Source: Granulicella sp.
GTDB taxonomy: Bacteria; Acidobacteriota; Terriglobia; Terriglobales; Acidobacteriaceae
Assembly: GCA_025408425.1 (NCBI GenBank)
Contig: JANXYX010000012.1
Location: forward strand, 165,432 to 229,431
DNA: 64,000 nucleotides
Direction of reading: 5' to 3'
In this document: positions 1 through 8,853 of the stretch, in pieces
Layout: each line of letters starts with the position of its first letter
Numbering within the stretch: position 1 is the stretch's first letter
Made by a program: the position numbers and the translations under genes
Notes under the pieces: generated by a model
Told to the model about the DNA's origin: nothing
The model's database searches: none
The model's input: only the letters and a program-made list of their open reading frames with translations

Positions 1-1591
1 CTTTATGCTGCGTACGGAGAGCGTTCATGACAGCTATGGAGCTGGTCATGCGGGGACGGCTCTGTCTGCTGCGCTGGGAATGGCAGTGGCGCGGGATATG
101 TCTGGCGGTAACGAGAATATTGTCGCTCTTGCCGGGGATGCTGCATTTACGAACGGAATCTCGTTTGAGGCACTGAACAACATTGCGGCGCAGACGAAGC
201 GGTTGATTATTGTGCTGAACGACAATGCGTGGTCGATCGACAAGAACGTGGGAGCGATTGCGGAGTATTTCCACAAGATTGTGACGAACCCGACGATGTC
301 TAGCCTGCATGACCGGGCAGCGGATCTGCTGGAGAAGTATGGCGGCAAGACGGTTCGGCATGTGGCGCGCAAGGCGGAAGAAGCGGCGAAGGGGCTGATT
401 GGACCGGGCATGTTGTTTGAAGAGTTCGGATTGAGCTACTACGGACCTGTCGACGGACATAACCTTCCACTGCTAATTGAGACGTTCAAGTTTTTGAAGA
501 CCCAGAACAAGCCGGTAATCCTGCATGCCATTACGCAGAAGGGTAAAGGGTTTCAACCAGCGCTGGAGAAGCAGAAGAAGTTTCATGGCCTGGGTCCGTA
601 TGACGCTGAGACGGGTGAGACGAAGTCGGCTGGCCAGAAGACGTATTCGGAGATTTTTGCTGAATCTTTAACACGGTTGGCGAACGGGAATGACAAAGTG
701 GTCGCGATTACCGCGGCGATGCCGAACGGGACTGCGCTGGATCTGTTCCGTCCGCATCATCCTAACCGTTATTTCGACGTTGGGATCGCGGAAGAACATG
801 CAGTGATCTTCGCGGCAGGAATGGCGACGAAGGGCTATAAGCCGTTCTGCGCAATTTACTCGACGTTTCTGCAGCGGGCGTTCGACCAGATTGTACATGA
901 CGTATGCCTGCAGAACTTGCCGGTGGTGTTCTGCATGGATCGCGGCGGGTTGAGTGGGGATGATGGCCCAACGCACCATGGGCTGTTCGACATCAGTTAT
1001 CTGCGCGGTGTTCCGAACCTGATCCACATGGTTCCGAAGGACGAGGATGAACTATCGGACATGATGTACACGGCTATGTTGCATGAAGGGCCGAGTGCGA
1101 TTCGGTATCCGCGTGGAACGGGACCGGGGACACCGGTGAAGGATAAGCCGGTAGAGATTGCGATTGGAAAAGCCGAGGTGATTCAAGATGGCGCGGATAT
1201 TGCAATCTTCGGATTGGGAGCGATGCTGCCCGATGCCTTACGACTTGCAGAGATGTTGACGGCTGAAGGGTTTTCAGCAGCGGTGATCAATCCACGGTTT
1301 GCAAAGCCGATCGACCGCGAGTGCGTGGCGGAGTATGGCAGCAAGTGCGGGTTGGTGATCTCACTGGAAGATCATGTGCTGGCTGGCGGGTTTGGTTCGG
1401 CGGTGCTGGAGACAATCAACGAACTGGAGCTATCAGTGCCTATGGTCCGGATTGGCTGGCCAGATGCGTTTATCGAGCATGGCAAGGTCGAGGCGCTGCG
1501 GGCGAAGTATGGGCTAACCGCGGAGGCTGCACTGGCCAAGGCCAGACCGTACCTGGTCGCCATGGAGAATAAGCGGATGGCGTTGCGATAG
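1..1591 (+). CDS. dxs: 1-deoxy-D-xylulose-5-phosphate synthase, 5' end outside window
   Basis: Dxs condenses pyruvate and glyceraldehyde 3-phosphate, using thiamine diphosphate, in the first step of the MEP isoprenoid pathway. The reading frame is open from the left edge, and about 530 residues are visible against roughly 630 usual for the family, so about 100 N-terminal residues lie outside the window. Visible are a cofactor motif variant GDAAFTNG followed by LNDN, the catalytic-Glu motif VGIAEEHA at about visible residue 260, and the C-terminal transketolase domain. The ThDP motif reads GDAA rather than the more usual GDGA. A strong terminator follows 27 bases after the stop. Identification is firm. 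Confidence 0.96.
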   Translation, partial: FMLRTESVHDSYGAGHAGTALSAALGMAVARDMSGGNENIVALAGDAAFTNGISFEALNNIAAQTKRLIIVLNDNAWSIDKNVGAIAEYFHKIVTNPTMSSLHDRAADLLEKYGGKTVRHVARKAEEAAKGLIGPGMLFEEFGLSYYGPVDGHNLPLLIETFKFLKTQNKPVILHAITQKGKGFQPALEKQKKFHGLGPYDAETGETKSAGQKTYSEIFAESLTRLANGNDKVVAITAAMPNGTALDLFRPHHPNRYFDVGIAEEHAVIFAAGMATKGYKPFCAIYSTFLQRAFDQIVHDVCLQNLPVVFCMDRGGLSGDDGPTHHGLFDISYLRGVPNLIHMVPKDEDELSDMMYTAMLHEGPSAIRYPRGTGPGTPVKDKPVEIAIGKAEVIQDGADIAIFGLGAMLPDALRLAEMLTAEGFSAAVINPRFAKPIDRECVAEYGSKCGLVISLEDHVLAGGFGSAVLETINELELSVPMVRIGWPDAFIEHGKVEALRAKYGLTAEAALAKARPYLVAMENKRMALR

Positions 1592-1617
1592 CGGTTCAAG
1601 AGTAGATGGGTTAGACA

Positions 1618-1655
1618 AAGACGGGCTGCTAATGCAGCCCGTCTTTCTTGATTTT
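1618..1655 (+). terminator. Rho-independent terminator of dxs
   Basis: A perfect 12-bp stem (AAGACGGGCTGC with its complement) closes a TAAT loop and is followed by a T-rich stretch. It lies 27 bases after the dxs stop codon. Confidence 0.85.
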
Positions 1656-1722
1656 GGGAGTTAGTGATTACTGCTTCACGACGACGCGGTGCTTTTTTCG
1701 CTTTGCTTGCCGGGACTCCAGG

Positions 1723-2280
1723 CTATCGACGGGCGAACATGCGAGGGAAGAGTTCGGCGGTGCGTGTCTGGCGGTAGGCGAAGGTGCTGCGGATTTGACG
1801 GTCGAAGAAGAGGCGTTGGGCGAGGTCGCCGAGGGAGCCGTAGGGTAGTTCGTACTCGATTTGGTCGCGGACGAGTGTTCCGTGGATGGGGACGCCGGAG
1901 ACGTTTGCGCGGGTCTCGGGCTGGAGTTGATGACAGTGGCGCCAGTAGGCAAGTGGACCACGCAACTGGATGTCGCAGAAGTGATCGTTCCAGGCGAACT
2001 CGGAGATCTCTGCCTCCCACGGTACGCGGATCGGAGAGAAAGGAAACGGGCGAAAGCTGAGGGTCATGCGCGTTCCTGCGCCGGCGACGATACCCTTGAG
2101 GCGAAGAGCAGGATCTGCGGCGATGGGCCGTGGAGGTGGGGGCGCAAAGGCAGCTTCTTCAATGCGCGCTCTCTGCCAGGATGGCATGAGTCGGGGAAGG
2201 TTCTCCGGGTTGCCGAAGAAGGCGAAGACTAACTCGATGGGGTATGGGAGCCATTGCTCGGCGTGGAAGGTGTGGCGCAT
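1723..2280 (-). CDS. SRPBCC-family (START-like) ligand-binding protein
   Basis: This 185-residue soluble protein starts MRHTFHAEQWLPYPIELVF and continues with FFGNPENLPRLMP. That is the usual beginning of the SRPBCC/polyketide-cyclase helix-grip fold, which binds a hydrophobic ligand. The C-terminal half keeps the family's spaced beta-strand pattern and ends with a basic helix. No catalytic residues can be named and the ligand is unknown. It is convergent with dxs and probably transcribed alone. Such acidobacterial proteins are often annotated CDP-paratose 2-epimerase-like, but nothing here supports an enzymatic role. Confidence 0.75.
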   Translation of the reverse strand: MRHTFHAEQWLPYPIELVFAFFGNPENLPRLMPSWQRARIEEAAFAPPPPRPIAADPALRLKGIVAGAGTRMTLSFRPFPFSPIRVPWEAEISEFAWNDHFCDIQLRGPLAYWRHCHQLQPETRANVSGVPIHGTLVRDQIEYELPYGSLGDLAQRLFFDRQIRSTFAYRQTRTAELFPRMFARR

Positions 2281-2429
2281 CTGCTGAAACTATAGTGGGA
2301 TGTCGGGGGAAAGAGTAGCGGCGGAAGGAATGATGTCGACTGATGAACAAAACAACTGCATTTGTGAGGTGTGACGAGAGGTCGCGTGGTAGAAAGGCGG
2401 CGACGACAGGATGACGGTGGTGGTGATGG

Positions 2430-2525
2430 CTGCAAACAAGGCTTACGTGGATTGCTGCTGCGATTGTGCTGGGGTTGATGTTCATCCTGATACTTGGACG
2501 TGGGATTGAATGGCATCGCGTGTAG
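2430..2525 (+). CDS. Possible tiny single-span membrane peptide
   Basis: This frame encodes about 31 residues with one strongly hydrophobic stretch (IAAAIVLGLMFILILG) and a short basic-aromatic tail. It ends three bases before a perfect terminator hairpin. The only available initiator is CTG; ATG codons exist upstream in another frame, so a frameshifted remnant is equally possible. The evidence is hydrophobicity and position only, and it may be chance. Confidence 0.22.
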   Translation: MQTRLTWIAAAIVLGLMFILILGRGIEWHRV

Positions 2526-2528
2526 AAC

Positions 2529-2560
2529 ACGTAAAGCGCCTCGGGTGAGGCGCTTTACGT
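2529..2560. terminator. Perfect hairpin, probably bidirectional terminator
   Basis: A 14-bp perfect inverted repeat (ACGTAAAGCGCCTC and its complement) with a GGGT loop sits 16 bases beyond the stop of the minus-strand fasciclin gene. It has no long T tract, but the stem is strong and it separates transcription units of opposite strand. Confidence 0.65.
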
Positions 2561-2576
2561 TGTTAGTTCGAGTGGG

Positions 2577-3137
2577 CTAGTTAGGCATCAAGACGGTGTC
2601 GATAACGTGGATGACGCCGTTCGACTGGAATACGTCTGCGGTGGTGACAGTTGCAGTGCCGCCCTTGGCGTCGGTGAGGATGACGTTCTTGCCGGAAAGG
2701 GAAGCGGTGAGCGTCTCGCCTTGAACGGTCTTTAACTCAGCCTTGCCATGACCTTTCTTAATCATTGCGACTAGCTGCCTGGAGCTGACGTTACCCGCGA
2801 CGACATGGTAGGTGAGGATCTTGGTGAGGGTGTCTTTGTTCTCCGGCATAACCAACGTATCGACGGTTCCGGCTGGGAGCTTGGAGAAGGCATCATCAGT
2901 GGGCGCGAATACGGTGAATGGGCCCGCGCTGTTGAGTGTATCTACGAGACCGGCTGCCTTGACTGCAGCGACCAGAGTGGTGTGGATGGGGGAGTTGAGT
3001 GCGTTCGCTACGATGGTTTTGGTGGGGTACATAGCTGCACCACCGACCATGGGGTCGGTCATCTGGGCCGAGGCAGTAAGAGAACTGATGGCGAGGGCTG
3101 CTGCTGCGATGGTGGCGAGGAATGTCGGCTTCTGCAT
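2577..3137 (-). CDS. Secreted fasciclin (FAS1) domain protein
   Basis: The product is a 186-residue exported protein with one FAS1 domain. The start at 3137 is preferred because AAAGGA lies about 9 bases upstream and the product begins with a clean signal peptide (MQKPTFLATIAAAALAISS, cleavage near ASA-Q). The FAS1 hallmarks are present: FTVFAPTDDAFSKLP (H1 box), TYHVV, and HVIDTVLMPN at the C terminus (H2-like). FAS1 domains mediate adhesion or matrix interaction; the partner is unknown. An in-frame upstream ATG would add about 22 residues before the signal peptide and is less likely. Confidence 0.9.
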   Translation of the reverse strand: MQKPTFLATIAAAALAISSLTASAQMTDPMVGGAAMYPTKTIVANALNSPIHTTLVAAVKAAGLVDTLNSAGPFTVFAPTDDAFSKLPAGTVDTLVMPENKDTLTKILTYHVVAGNVSSRQLVAMIKKGHGKAELKTVQGETLTASLSGKNVILTDAKGGTATVTTADVFQSNGVIHVIDTVLMPN

Positions 3138-3401
3138 TTTCTTTATCCTTTGTGTTGTTATTTGCTGAATTCTCGTCCCTAGCTTCAGGGGGTTCATAAG
3201 CATCTACGTCGCGACGTTCGGAGTGGATTGCTTCTTGCGATGGGATGCTGAGGAAAAATGAATTAGTGCAAAGAAGAATGAGCTCTATTGCGTGGAGTGA
3301 CAGGGGTTGTCCGGTTTGTTGATGACACAGAAGACGGCAGTAGCACTATGGTGGCGTTGACAATTCCAGCGGCGGACCGTCAACTGAAAGTCATTGTGCG
3401 C

Positions 3402-3935
3402 ATGGAAAACGAATTGATACGCGAACCATCGTCAGCTCACACTCTCGTAAAGCCGCGGGAACATCACGCTGCTCACGATCGTGGGTTGTTGATGATCGGA
3501 CTCTTCAAGCTGGGGAAGGCAATCCTGTTTTTTGGGATTGGCGTAGGCGCGATTCACATGCTTCACAAAGATCTTGGGGATGAAGTGGTGCGGCTGGCGA
3601 TGGCGTTGAAGTTCGACCCGGAGAGCCGGTTTGTCTCAATTCTGCTGGAGAAGGCGGACCTGATCGATACTCATCGGTTACGCGAGATCGGATTGGCGAC
3701 GTTTGGCTACTCCGCGCTGGCGCTGACGGAGGGTGTGGGGCTGCTGCTAGAGAAGGTGTGGGCCGAATACCTCACGTTGATCCTGACGATCTCGTTCCTG
3801 CCTTGGGAGTTGTACGAGCTGGCGCGTCAGCCGAACTGGTTTCGCCTGGGGCTGCTGGGGATCAATCTTGTTGTGTTGATCTATCTCATGTGGCTGTTAC
3901 GACGGAAGAAGAACCTGGTGGCTGAGCGGGCGTAG
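3402..3935 (+). CDS. DUF2127 family membrane protein
   Basis: A protein of about 177 residues with four hydrophobic segments, resembling DUF2127 proteins. It starts with the typical cytosolic lead-in (HDRGLLMIGLFKLGKAILFF) and keeps the motif LPWELYELARQPNW between the last two helices, ending in a basic tail. Function is unknown. The start is uncertain: the frame is open upstream to a TTG at 3288 with another ATG at 3348, but no convincing ribosome-binding site decides. The ATG at 3402 is the most conservative choice. It is monocistronic in this context. Confidence 0.75.
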   Translation: MENELIREPSSAHTLVKPREHHAAHDRGLLMIGLFKLGKAILFFGIGVGAIHMLHKDLGDEVVRLAMALKFDPESRFVSILLEKADLIDTHRLREIGLATFGYSALALTEGVGLLLEKVWAEYLTLILTISFLPWELYELARQPNWFRLGLLGINLVVLIYLMWLLRRKKNLVAERA

Positions 3936-4134
3936 TTTTCGCTTTTAGTTCGCCTACCAGAAGGATTCGGACTCGACAAGTACCCTCCCTGCGCTGAACC
4001 TCCGATGCAAACACTAGATGTAGTGGTCTCCGTCAGAGCTTGTACAAGGCGCTGAGTTTTCCACATTTCGTTCCGGGAAATGCAGAGGTTTGCGCAAATT
4101 AGGGCTTTACAGGGGGAGGATGGCGGGTCAGGAT

Positions 4135-4169
4135 AGTGGAGTCAAGTGGTCAAAAAGGGAGCAAAGAGG
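4135..4169 (+). promoter_or_regulatory. Candidate MraZ operator: four 10-bp-spaced direct repeats
   Basis: Four 5-bp elements occur at an exact 10-bp period: AGTGG (4135), AGTGG (4145), AAGGG (4155) and AGAGG (4165), about 85 bases before the mraZ start. MraZ is known to bind helically phased direct G-rich pentamers with 5-bp spacers upstream of its own operon. The spacing and location fit autoregulation of the division cluster. The motif is degenerate, so this is an inference. Confidence 0.6.
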
Positions 4170-4253
4170 ACCAACTCAGCCACATCTTGAGTGAATTCTA
4201 CCTTCTGAGCTGACTTTTGGGCCGAGTTGAAGGTTTCAGGTATCGAGGTTGTT

Positions 4254-4694
4254 ATGTTTCGCGGCAATCACCCAACACGCGTGGACGAGAAGGGCCGGCT
4301 GAAGTTGCCGGCTGAGTTCAAGCGCCGGGCTGATGAGCTGTACGGACCGCAGTTCTACATCACGAGCAAGGATGGGAAGCGTGCGGAGATTTATCCGCTG
4401 AAGGAGTGGGAAAAGATTGAGGAGAAGCTGGCCGCGATCCCTTCCATGAATCCGGCGAGGAAGAAGTTTCTGGACGTAACGAACTATTACGGCCAGATGG
4501 CAGAGATGGATGCGCAGGGCCGGTTGCTGATTCCACAGTTGTTGCGGGAGACGGCGAAGGTGACAGGCGAGGTTGTGGTGTTGGGCTCGCAGACGTTTTT
4601 AGAGGTTGTGAACCACGATTCGTTCAAGGCTGAGCTGGAATCGGCACCGCTGACGGAAGCAGACCAGGCAGCGCTGGCCGAGTTGGGGCTTTAG
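4254..4694 (+). CDS. mraZ: Transcriptional regulator MraZ
   Basis: MraZ is the first gene of the dcw cluster and usually represses it. The 146-residue product shows both SpoVT/AbrB-like half-domains: FRGNHPTRVDEKGRLKLP at the N terminus and the second copy GQMAEMDAQGRLLIPQ at about residues 80-95. The start at 4254 is chosen because family members begin MF(R/K)G and GAGG lies just upstream; the frame is open further but without support. It abuts rsmH directly. A four-copy repeat upstream is a plausible autoregulatory site. Confidence 0.95.
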   Translation: MFRGNHPTRVDEKGRLKLPAEFKRRADELYGPQFYITSKDGKRAEIYPLKEWEKIEEKLAAIPSMNPARKKFLDVTNYYGQMAEMDAQGRLLIPQLLRETAKVTGEVVVLGSQTFLEVVNHDSFKAELESAPLTEADQAALAELGL

Positions 4695-5627
4695 TTGGAC
4701 GAGTTAGGCGATGCTCCCCAGGGAGAGCGCGTGGTGCGGAAGATGCAGCATGTGCCGGTTCTTTTAGATGAAGTTTTGGAGTACCTGAATGTGCGGCCGG
4801 GCGGCGTGATTGTAGATGCGACGCTGGGGCTGGCGGGGCACTCAGCCGCGATTGCACGGCGGCTGGGAGGGGGAGGCAAGCTAATCTGCTTCGACCGCGA
4901 CCCGGAGGCGATGGCAGCGGCGAAGGTTCGGCTGGAGGAAGTGAAGGCCGAGCTAGGCGACGAGATGCCGACGGTGGTGTATGAGCCGAGAGCGTTCTCA
5001 GAGGCCGCGAGCCAGATCAAGCCGGGAAGCCTGGATGGGTTGCTGGCGGACTTTGGAGTGAGCAGCCTGCAATTGGACGAGGCGCACAGAGGATTCAGTT
5101 TTCGGTCGGAAGGCCCGCTTGATATGCGGATGGATACGCGCAGCGGAGAGACGGCCGAGCAAGTGGTAAATCAGGAAGACGAAAACGAACTCGCCGACCT
5201 GATTTACGAATTCGGAGAGGAAAGGAGGTCGCGGAGAATCGCCAGAGCCATTGTTAGGGCCCGGCCGATTACGACAACAGCGGAATTGGCTCGAATCGTA
5301 TCGGCTGCGGCCCCATCAATGAAAGGCGACAAGATTCATCCCGCTACACGGACCTTTCAAGCACTTCGGATTCGAGTGAATAACGAGTTGGGAGAGATTG
5401 AGTCGCTGCTGAAGAGCGCGCCATCTCTGTTGAAGCCGGGCGGCAGGCTGGTGTTGATCAGCTTCCACTCTTTGGAAGACCGGCTGGTAAAAGATGCATT
5501 CCGTGAGGCTGGCCGGAGCAAGGTATTTGAGGTTTTGACGAAGAAGCCGGTGGTAGCGGCGGAGCAAGAGCAGCTAAGAAATCCGCGATCCAGAAGCGCT
5601 AAGCTTCGGGCCGCCGAAAAAGTTTAG
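4695..5627 (+). CDS. rsmH: 16S rRNA (cytosine-1402-N4)-methyltransferase RsmH
   Basis: RsmH methylates C1402 in the decoding centre of 16S rRNA using S-adenosylmethionine. The 310-residue frame has the hallmarks HVPVLLDEVLEYL, VDATLGLAGHS (SAM-binding loop), DRDPEAM, LADFGVSSLQLD, FSFRSEGPLDMRMD, and the C-terminal LVLISFHSLEDRLVK. The frame begins with TTG immediately after the mraZ stop. A GTG at 4731 preceded by a GGGAGAG stretch, and an ATG at 4743, are alternative starts, and family alignments favour a start close to HVPVLL. Translational coupling to mraZ is likely. Confidence 0.95.
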   Translation: MDELGDAPQGERVVRKMQHVPVLLDEVLEYLNVRPGGVIVDATLGLAGHSAAIARRLGGGGKLICFDRDPEAMAAAKVRLEEVKAELGDEMPTVVYEPRAFSEAASQIKPGSLDGLLADFGVSSLQLDEAHRGFSFRSEGPLDMRMDTRSGETAEQVVNQEDENELADLIYEFGEERRSRRIARAIVRARPITTTAELARIVSAAAPSMKGDKIHPATRTFQALRIRVNNELGEIESLLKSAPSLLKPGGRLVLISFHSLEDRLVKDAFREAGRSKVFEVLTKKPVVAAEQEQLRNPRSRSAKLRAAEKV

Positions 5628-5867
5628 GTTTTCCACTTCTCTGGAGAGATTTTTGCACTGTAAATGGTGCACTCTAAAGAGATGTATATAACGAGTGATC
5701 GGGCCGGGGTTGTCCCACCTTCTTTCAGGCGAAAGACAACTCTGTAACAAAAAGTCCCCTCCTCCGACAGCGATCCCGGCCCGGTTCGTAATTCGAGGAG
5801 AGTGGCGCAAGTTTAGTCCGGGTGAGTCCTGGGCAGGAATCGGCAAGAAGAGAAGTGAGGTGCGGCG

Positions 5868-6392
5868 ATGGCAACGACGGCGATGGCAGGACAACAGATC
5901 GAGATGATGGGTGCGCGGCGGGAGACCACGAGCCGCGCGCAATCGTTGGCCGAGCGGAATCGTACGCTGTTTGAGGCGCAGAAGAAGGCTCGGCGGGGGC
6001 CGACGCCTGAGGTTTTTTTTACGAAGCACATCGACAACAGCCGCATTGTGAAGGCGGACGACCCTGAGCGTCGGCGCGAGATGCGTCAGTTCACGGGTGT
6101 GATGAGTGTTCTGTTTTTGCTGGTGATGGTTTATGTATGGCAGCACTTTACTGCTATTGAGATTGGCTATCACGTTGAAGCGCAGAAGCAGCAGGTGGAG
6201 CAGTTGCGTGAGGAGAATCGGCAGTTGCGGTTGAGCGAGGCCCAGTTGACCGATCCGGGCCGGATCGACCGGATTGCGAAGCAGTTAGGATTGGATGCTC
6301 CTCAGCCTGGACAGGTGGTTCGATCTGAGGGCGGGGATCCGAATGCGCCGGTTGTGGCTCAGGCTGGAGCTCCAACTGTGTCTCTACAGTAG
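5868..6392 (+). CDS. ftsL: FtsL-like septum protein
   Basis: A 174-residue bitopic membrane protein between rsmH and ftsI, the standard FtsL position. It has a basic cytosolic tail of about 75 residues, one membrane span (VMSVLFLLVMVYVWQHFTA), and a periplasmic coiled coil (EAQKQQVEQLREENRQLRL) ending in the DPGRIDRIAKQLGL motif shared by FtsL/DivIC proteins. It should act with FtsB and FtsQ to activate FtsWI. The cytosolic tail is longer than in E. coli FtsL. GAGGTG precedes the ATG. The 240 bases before it carry no gene and may hold a promoter. Confidence 0.85.
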   Translation: MATTAMAGQQIEMMGARRETTSRAQSLAERNRTLFEAQKKARRGPTPEVFFTKHIDNSRIVKADDPERRREMRQFTGVMSVLFLLVMVYVWQHFTAIEIGYHVEAQKQQVEQLREENRQLRLSEAQLTDPGRIDRIAKQLGLDAPQPGQVVRSEGGDPNAPVVAQAGAPTVSLQ

Positions 6393-6439
6393 CGCGGTGC
6401 GTTAGTCTTTATAAGTAGTGAGTGGGATCAGGATTAGTG

Positions 6440-8785
6440 ATGAATAAGGCGCCACGGCAGACGTTGACCGCTCCAATACGGCGGATTCGATTCGTCCACG
6501 TGGCGCTGATTTTTTGTGCCTGGACGATGGTGATTGGGCTGCGTCTGGGGTGGCTGCAGGTGGTTCGTCATCAGCATTATGTTGAAACTGCGGCGAAACA
6601 GCAGCAGCGCACGTTTGAGGTAGCTCCTCGGCGCGGTGTGTTGTATGACCGCAATCTGCGTGAGTTGGCGATGACGGTGCTGGTGGACAGCGTCTATGCT
6701 GTGCCGTCCGAGCTAGGAGAGAACAGAGGAACTGCAGCGGAGTTGTTGGCCGAGATCGTACATGCGGATCCGCGGGACAACTTTACGTCGAAGCAGCAGA
6801 TGCTGGCTCGGTTCAATGCGTCGAGGAACTTCGCGTGGGTGGCGCGGCGGCTCGATCCAGATACAGCGACGCGGGTGCGCGAGCTGAACCTGAAGGGTGT
6901 GTATCTGCAGAAAGAGTTCAAGCGGTTCTATCCGAACAATGATCTGGCGGCGCAGGTGCTGGGGTATGTTGGAACGGACGACATTGGATTGGGTGGGTTG
7001 GAGCGGCAGTTTGACGATGACATGCATGGAGCGCCGGGGCACATGGTGATCGGTGTGGATGCGAAGCGTCAGGCATTGACGAGCGAAGAGAGCCAGCCGA
7101 TGGCGGGCGAGAACCTGGTCTTGTCGATCGATGCAAACATCCAGTACATGGCTGAGCGGGCGCTGGATGCGCAGATGGAGAAGGTAAAGGCGCTGCACGG
7201 AACTGTGGTGGTACAGGATCCGCACACCGGGCAGATTCTGGCGTTGGCGGTTTCGCCGCGGTTTAATCCGAATGATCAGCGCCACATGGATGCGAGTGTG
7301 CTGTCGAATCTGGCTGTGAGCGATGTGTATGAGCCGGGCTCGACGTTCAAGCTGGTGACCTATTCGGCGGCGCTCGACGCTGCCGGTGTGCAGCCGACGG
7401 ACATGGTGGATTGTCAAGGTGGCGCGATGACGATGTACGGCCGCACCCTGCATGACGACAAGACCGATCACTTCGGCGTTGTAACTGTGCAGTATGCGCT
7501 GGAGCACTCGAGCGATGTGGGTGCTGCGAAGATGGCGCTGAAGCTGGGGTCCGACAAATTTTATAAGTACATCAAGGGGTATGGCTTTGGTGACCGCTCG
7601 GGGATTGAGCTTCCGAGCGAGACACGAGGGTTGCTGCGAGCGCCGCACAAGTGGGGAGCGACGAGCATTCTGTCGATCGCGATTGGGCAGGAGATTGGTG
7701 TGACTCCGGTGCAGCTTGTGACGATGGTGAGCACCATTGCGAATGGCGGGGTGTATATGCCGCCGCATGTGCTTTTGGAGTCAACCGACCAGATGAAGGG
7801 CGATCCGCGGCTGCAGCCGATTGCGTTCCACCCTGCGAATCAGTTGCCGGCGACGCTTCCGGATGGAGCGCATCGCGTGATCACCGAATTGACCTCGGCA
7901 AAGATGCGGATGATGATGCAGGGGATTGTGACCGAGGGGACGGGATCGCAGGCGAAGCTGAATGGGTACAGTTCGGCCGGGAAGACAGGAACTGCGCAGA
8001 AGATCGACGTTGCGACGCACACGTACTCGCACACAAAGCTGGTGGCTAGTTTTGCGGGATTTGCTCCGGTAAGCAATCCGGCGATCTCGGTGACTGTGGT
8101 GATTGATACGCCGACGGTTGGGGCGAGCAAGTATGGCGGTGCGGTAAGCGCTCCAGTGTTTGCGGATGTGGCGCAGCAGGTGCTGGAGTATCTGGGGGTT
8201 CCGCATGATCAGCCGCTGAAGACGAAGAAAGAGATGCTGGCGTCGGCACAGAAGGATGGCTTTGACGAGACTCCGCAGGATAATGGGGCTGATCTCGATT
8301 CGTTGTTCTCCGAGGTTAATAATCTGCCGGCGGATGATCCGCTACGAGCATCCAACAGCGCTACGGGTGGGACTGTGGCTGCTGCGGAGCAGAGTGCGAA
8401 AGAAGAGGCTCCGGTATCGCGAGCGGCTGTGGTGAAGAAGCCTACGATGATGAATCTGCTTCCGGCCAAAGTCGTTGCGGCCTTCCATGCGAATGGTGGG
8501 ACAACGTCTACGATGCCGGATGCGCGAGCGGGCGAGACGGCTACCCTGGTTGCACCGAAGGTTGGGCCTCGGATGCAGGGGAAGGGCGCAGTGACGGTGG
8601 ATTCAGGGCAGCGTGTGGCAGTGCCGGAGTTTGTTGGGTCGGCGTTGCGGACCGTGGTGGAAAAGGCTGGTGCCGCGGGATTGCGGGTGCAGACGGTGGG
8701 GAGTGGGCTGGCTCGGGAACAGGTTCCGGTGGCGGGAACGATGGTGCCATCTGGTACTGAGGTTGTCGTTCGGTTTACGCGATAG
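6440..8785 (+). CDS. ftsI: Septal peptidoglycan transpeptidase (class B PBP, FtsI/PBP3) with C-terminal PASTA domain
   Basis: The protein crosslinks septal peptidoglycan with FtsW. It is 781 residues from the ATG at 6440, which has AGGA upstream. It has an N-terminal membrane span (VALIFCAWTMVIGLRLGWLQ), a dimerisation/pedestal domain with RRGVLYDRN, and a transpeptidase domain with STFK at about 301-304 (acyl-enzyme serine), SSD at about 357-359 and KTGT at about 515-518. The second motif reads SSD rather than the classical SxN. A 90-residue low-complexity linker leads to a C-terminal PASTA domain, as in Gram-positive division PBPs and longer than in E. coli. Confidence 0.95.
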   Translation: MNKAPRQTLTAPIRRIRFVHVALIFCAWTMVIGLRLGWLQVVRHQHYVETAAKQQQRTFEVAPRRGVLYDRNLRELAMTVLVDSVYAVPSELGENRGTAAELLAEIVHADPRDNFTSKQQMLARFNASRNFAWVARRLDPDTATRVRELNLKGVYLQKEFKRFYPNNDLAAQVLGYVGTDDIGLGGLERQFDDDMHGAPGHMVIGVDAKRQALTSEESQPMAGENLVLSIDANIQYMAERALDAQMEKVKALHGTVVVQDPHTGQILALAVSPRFNPNDQRHMDASVLSNLAVSDVYEPGSTFKLVTYSAALDAAGVQPTDMVDCQGGAMTMYGRTLHDDKTDHFGVVTVQYALEHSSDVGAAKMALKLGSDKFYKYIKGYGFGDRSGIELPSETRGLLRAPHKWGATSILSIAIGQEIGVTPVQLVTMVSTIANGGVYMPPHVLLESTDQMKGDPRLQPIAFHPANQLPATLPDGAHRVITELTSAKMRMMMQGIVTEGTGSQAKLNGYSSAGKTGTAQKIDVATHTYSHTKLVASFAGFAPVSNPAISVTVVIDTPTVGASKYGGAVSAPVFADVAQQVLEYLGVPHDQPLKTKKEMLASAQKDGFDETPQDNGADLDSLFSEVNNLPADDPLRASNSATGGTVAAAEQSAKEEAPVSRAAVVKKPTMMNLLPAKVVAAFHANGGTTSTMPDARAGETATLVAPKVGPRMQGKGAVTVDSGQRVAVPEFVGSALRTVVEKAGAAGLRVQTVGSGLAREQVPVAGTMVPSGTEVVVRFTR

Positions 8786-8853
8786 GCTGCGGATTTGTAA
8801 CTGTGCTGATGGCGCGAAGACTTTGATGGGTGGTCGGCTTAGAATCGGTGGAT

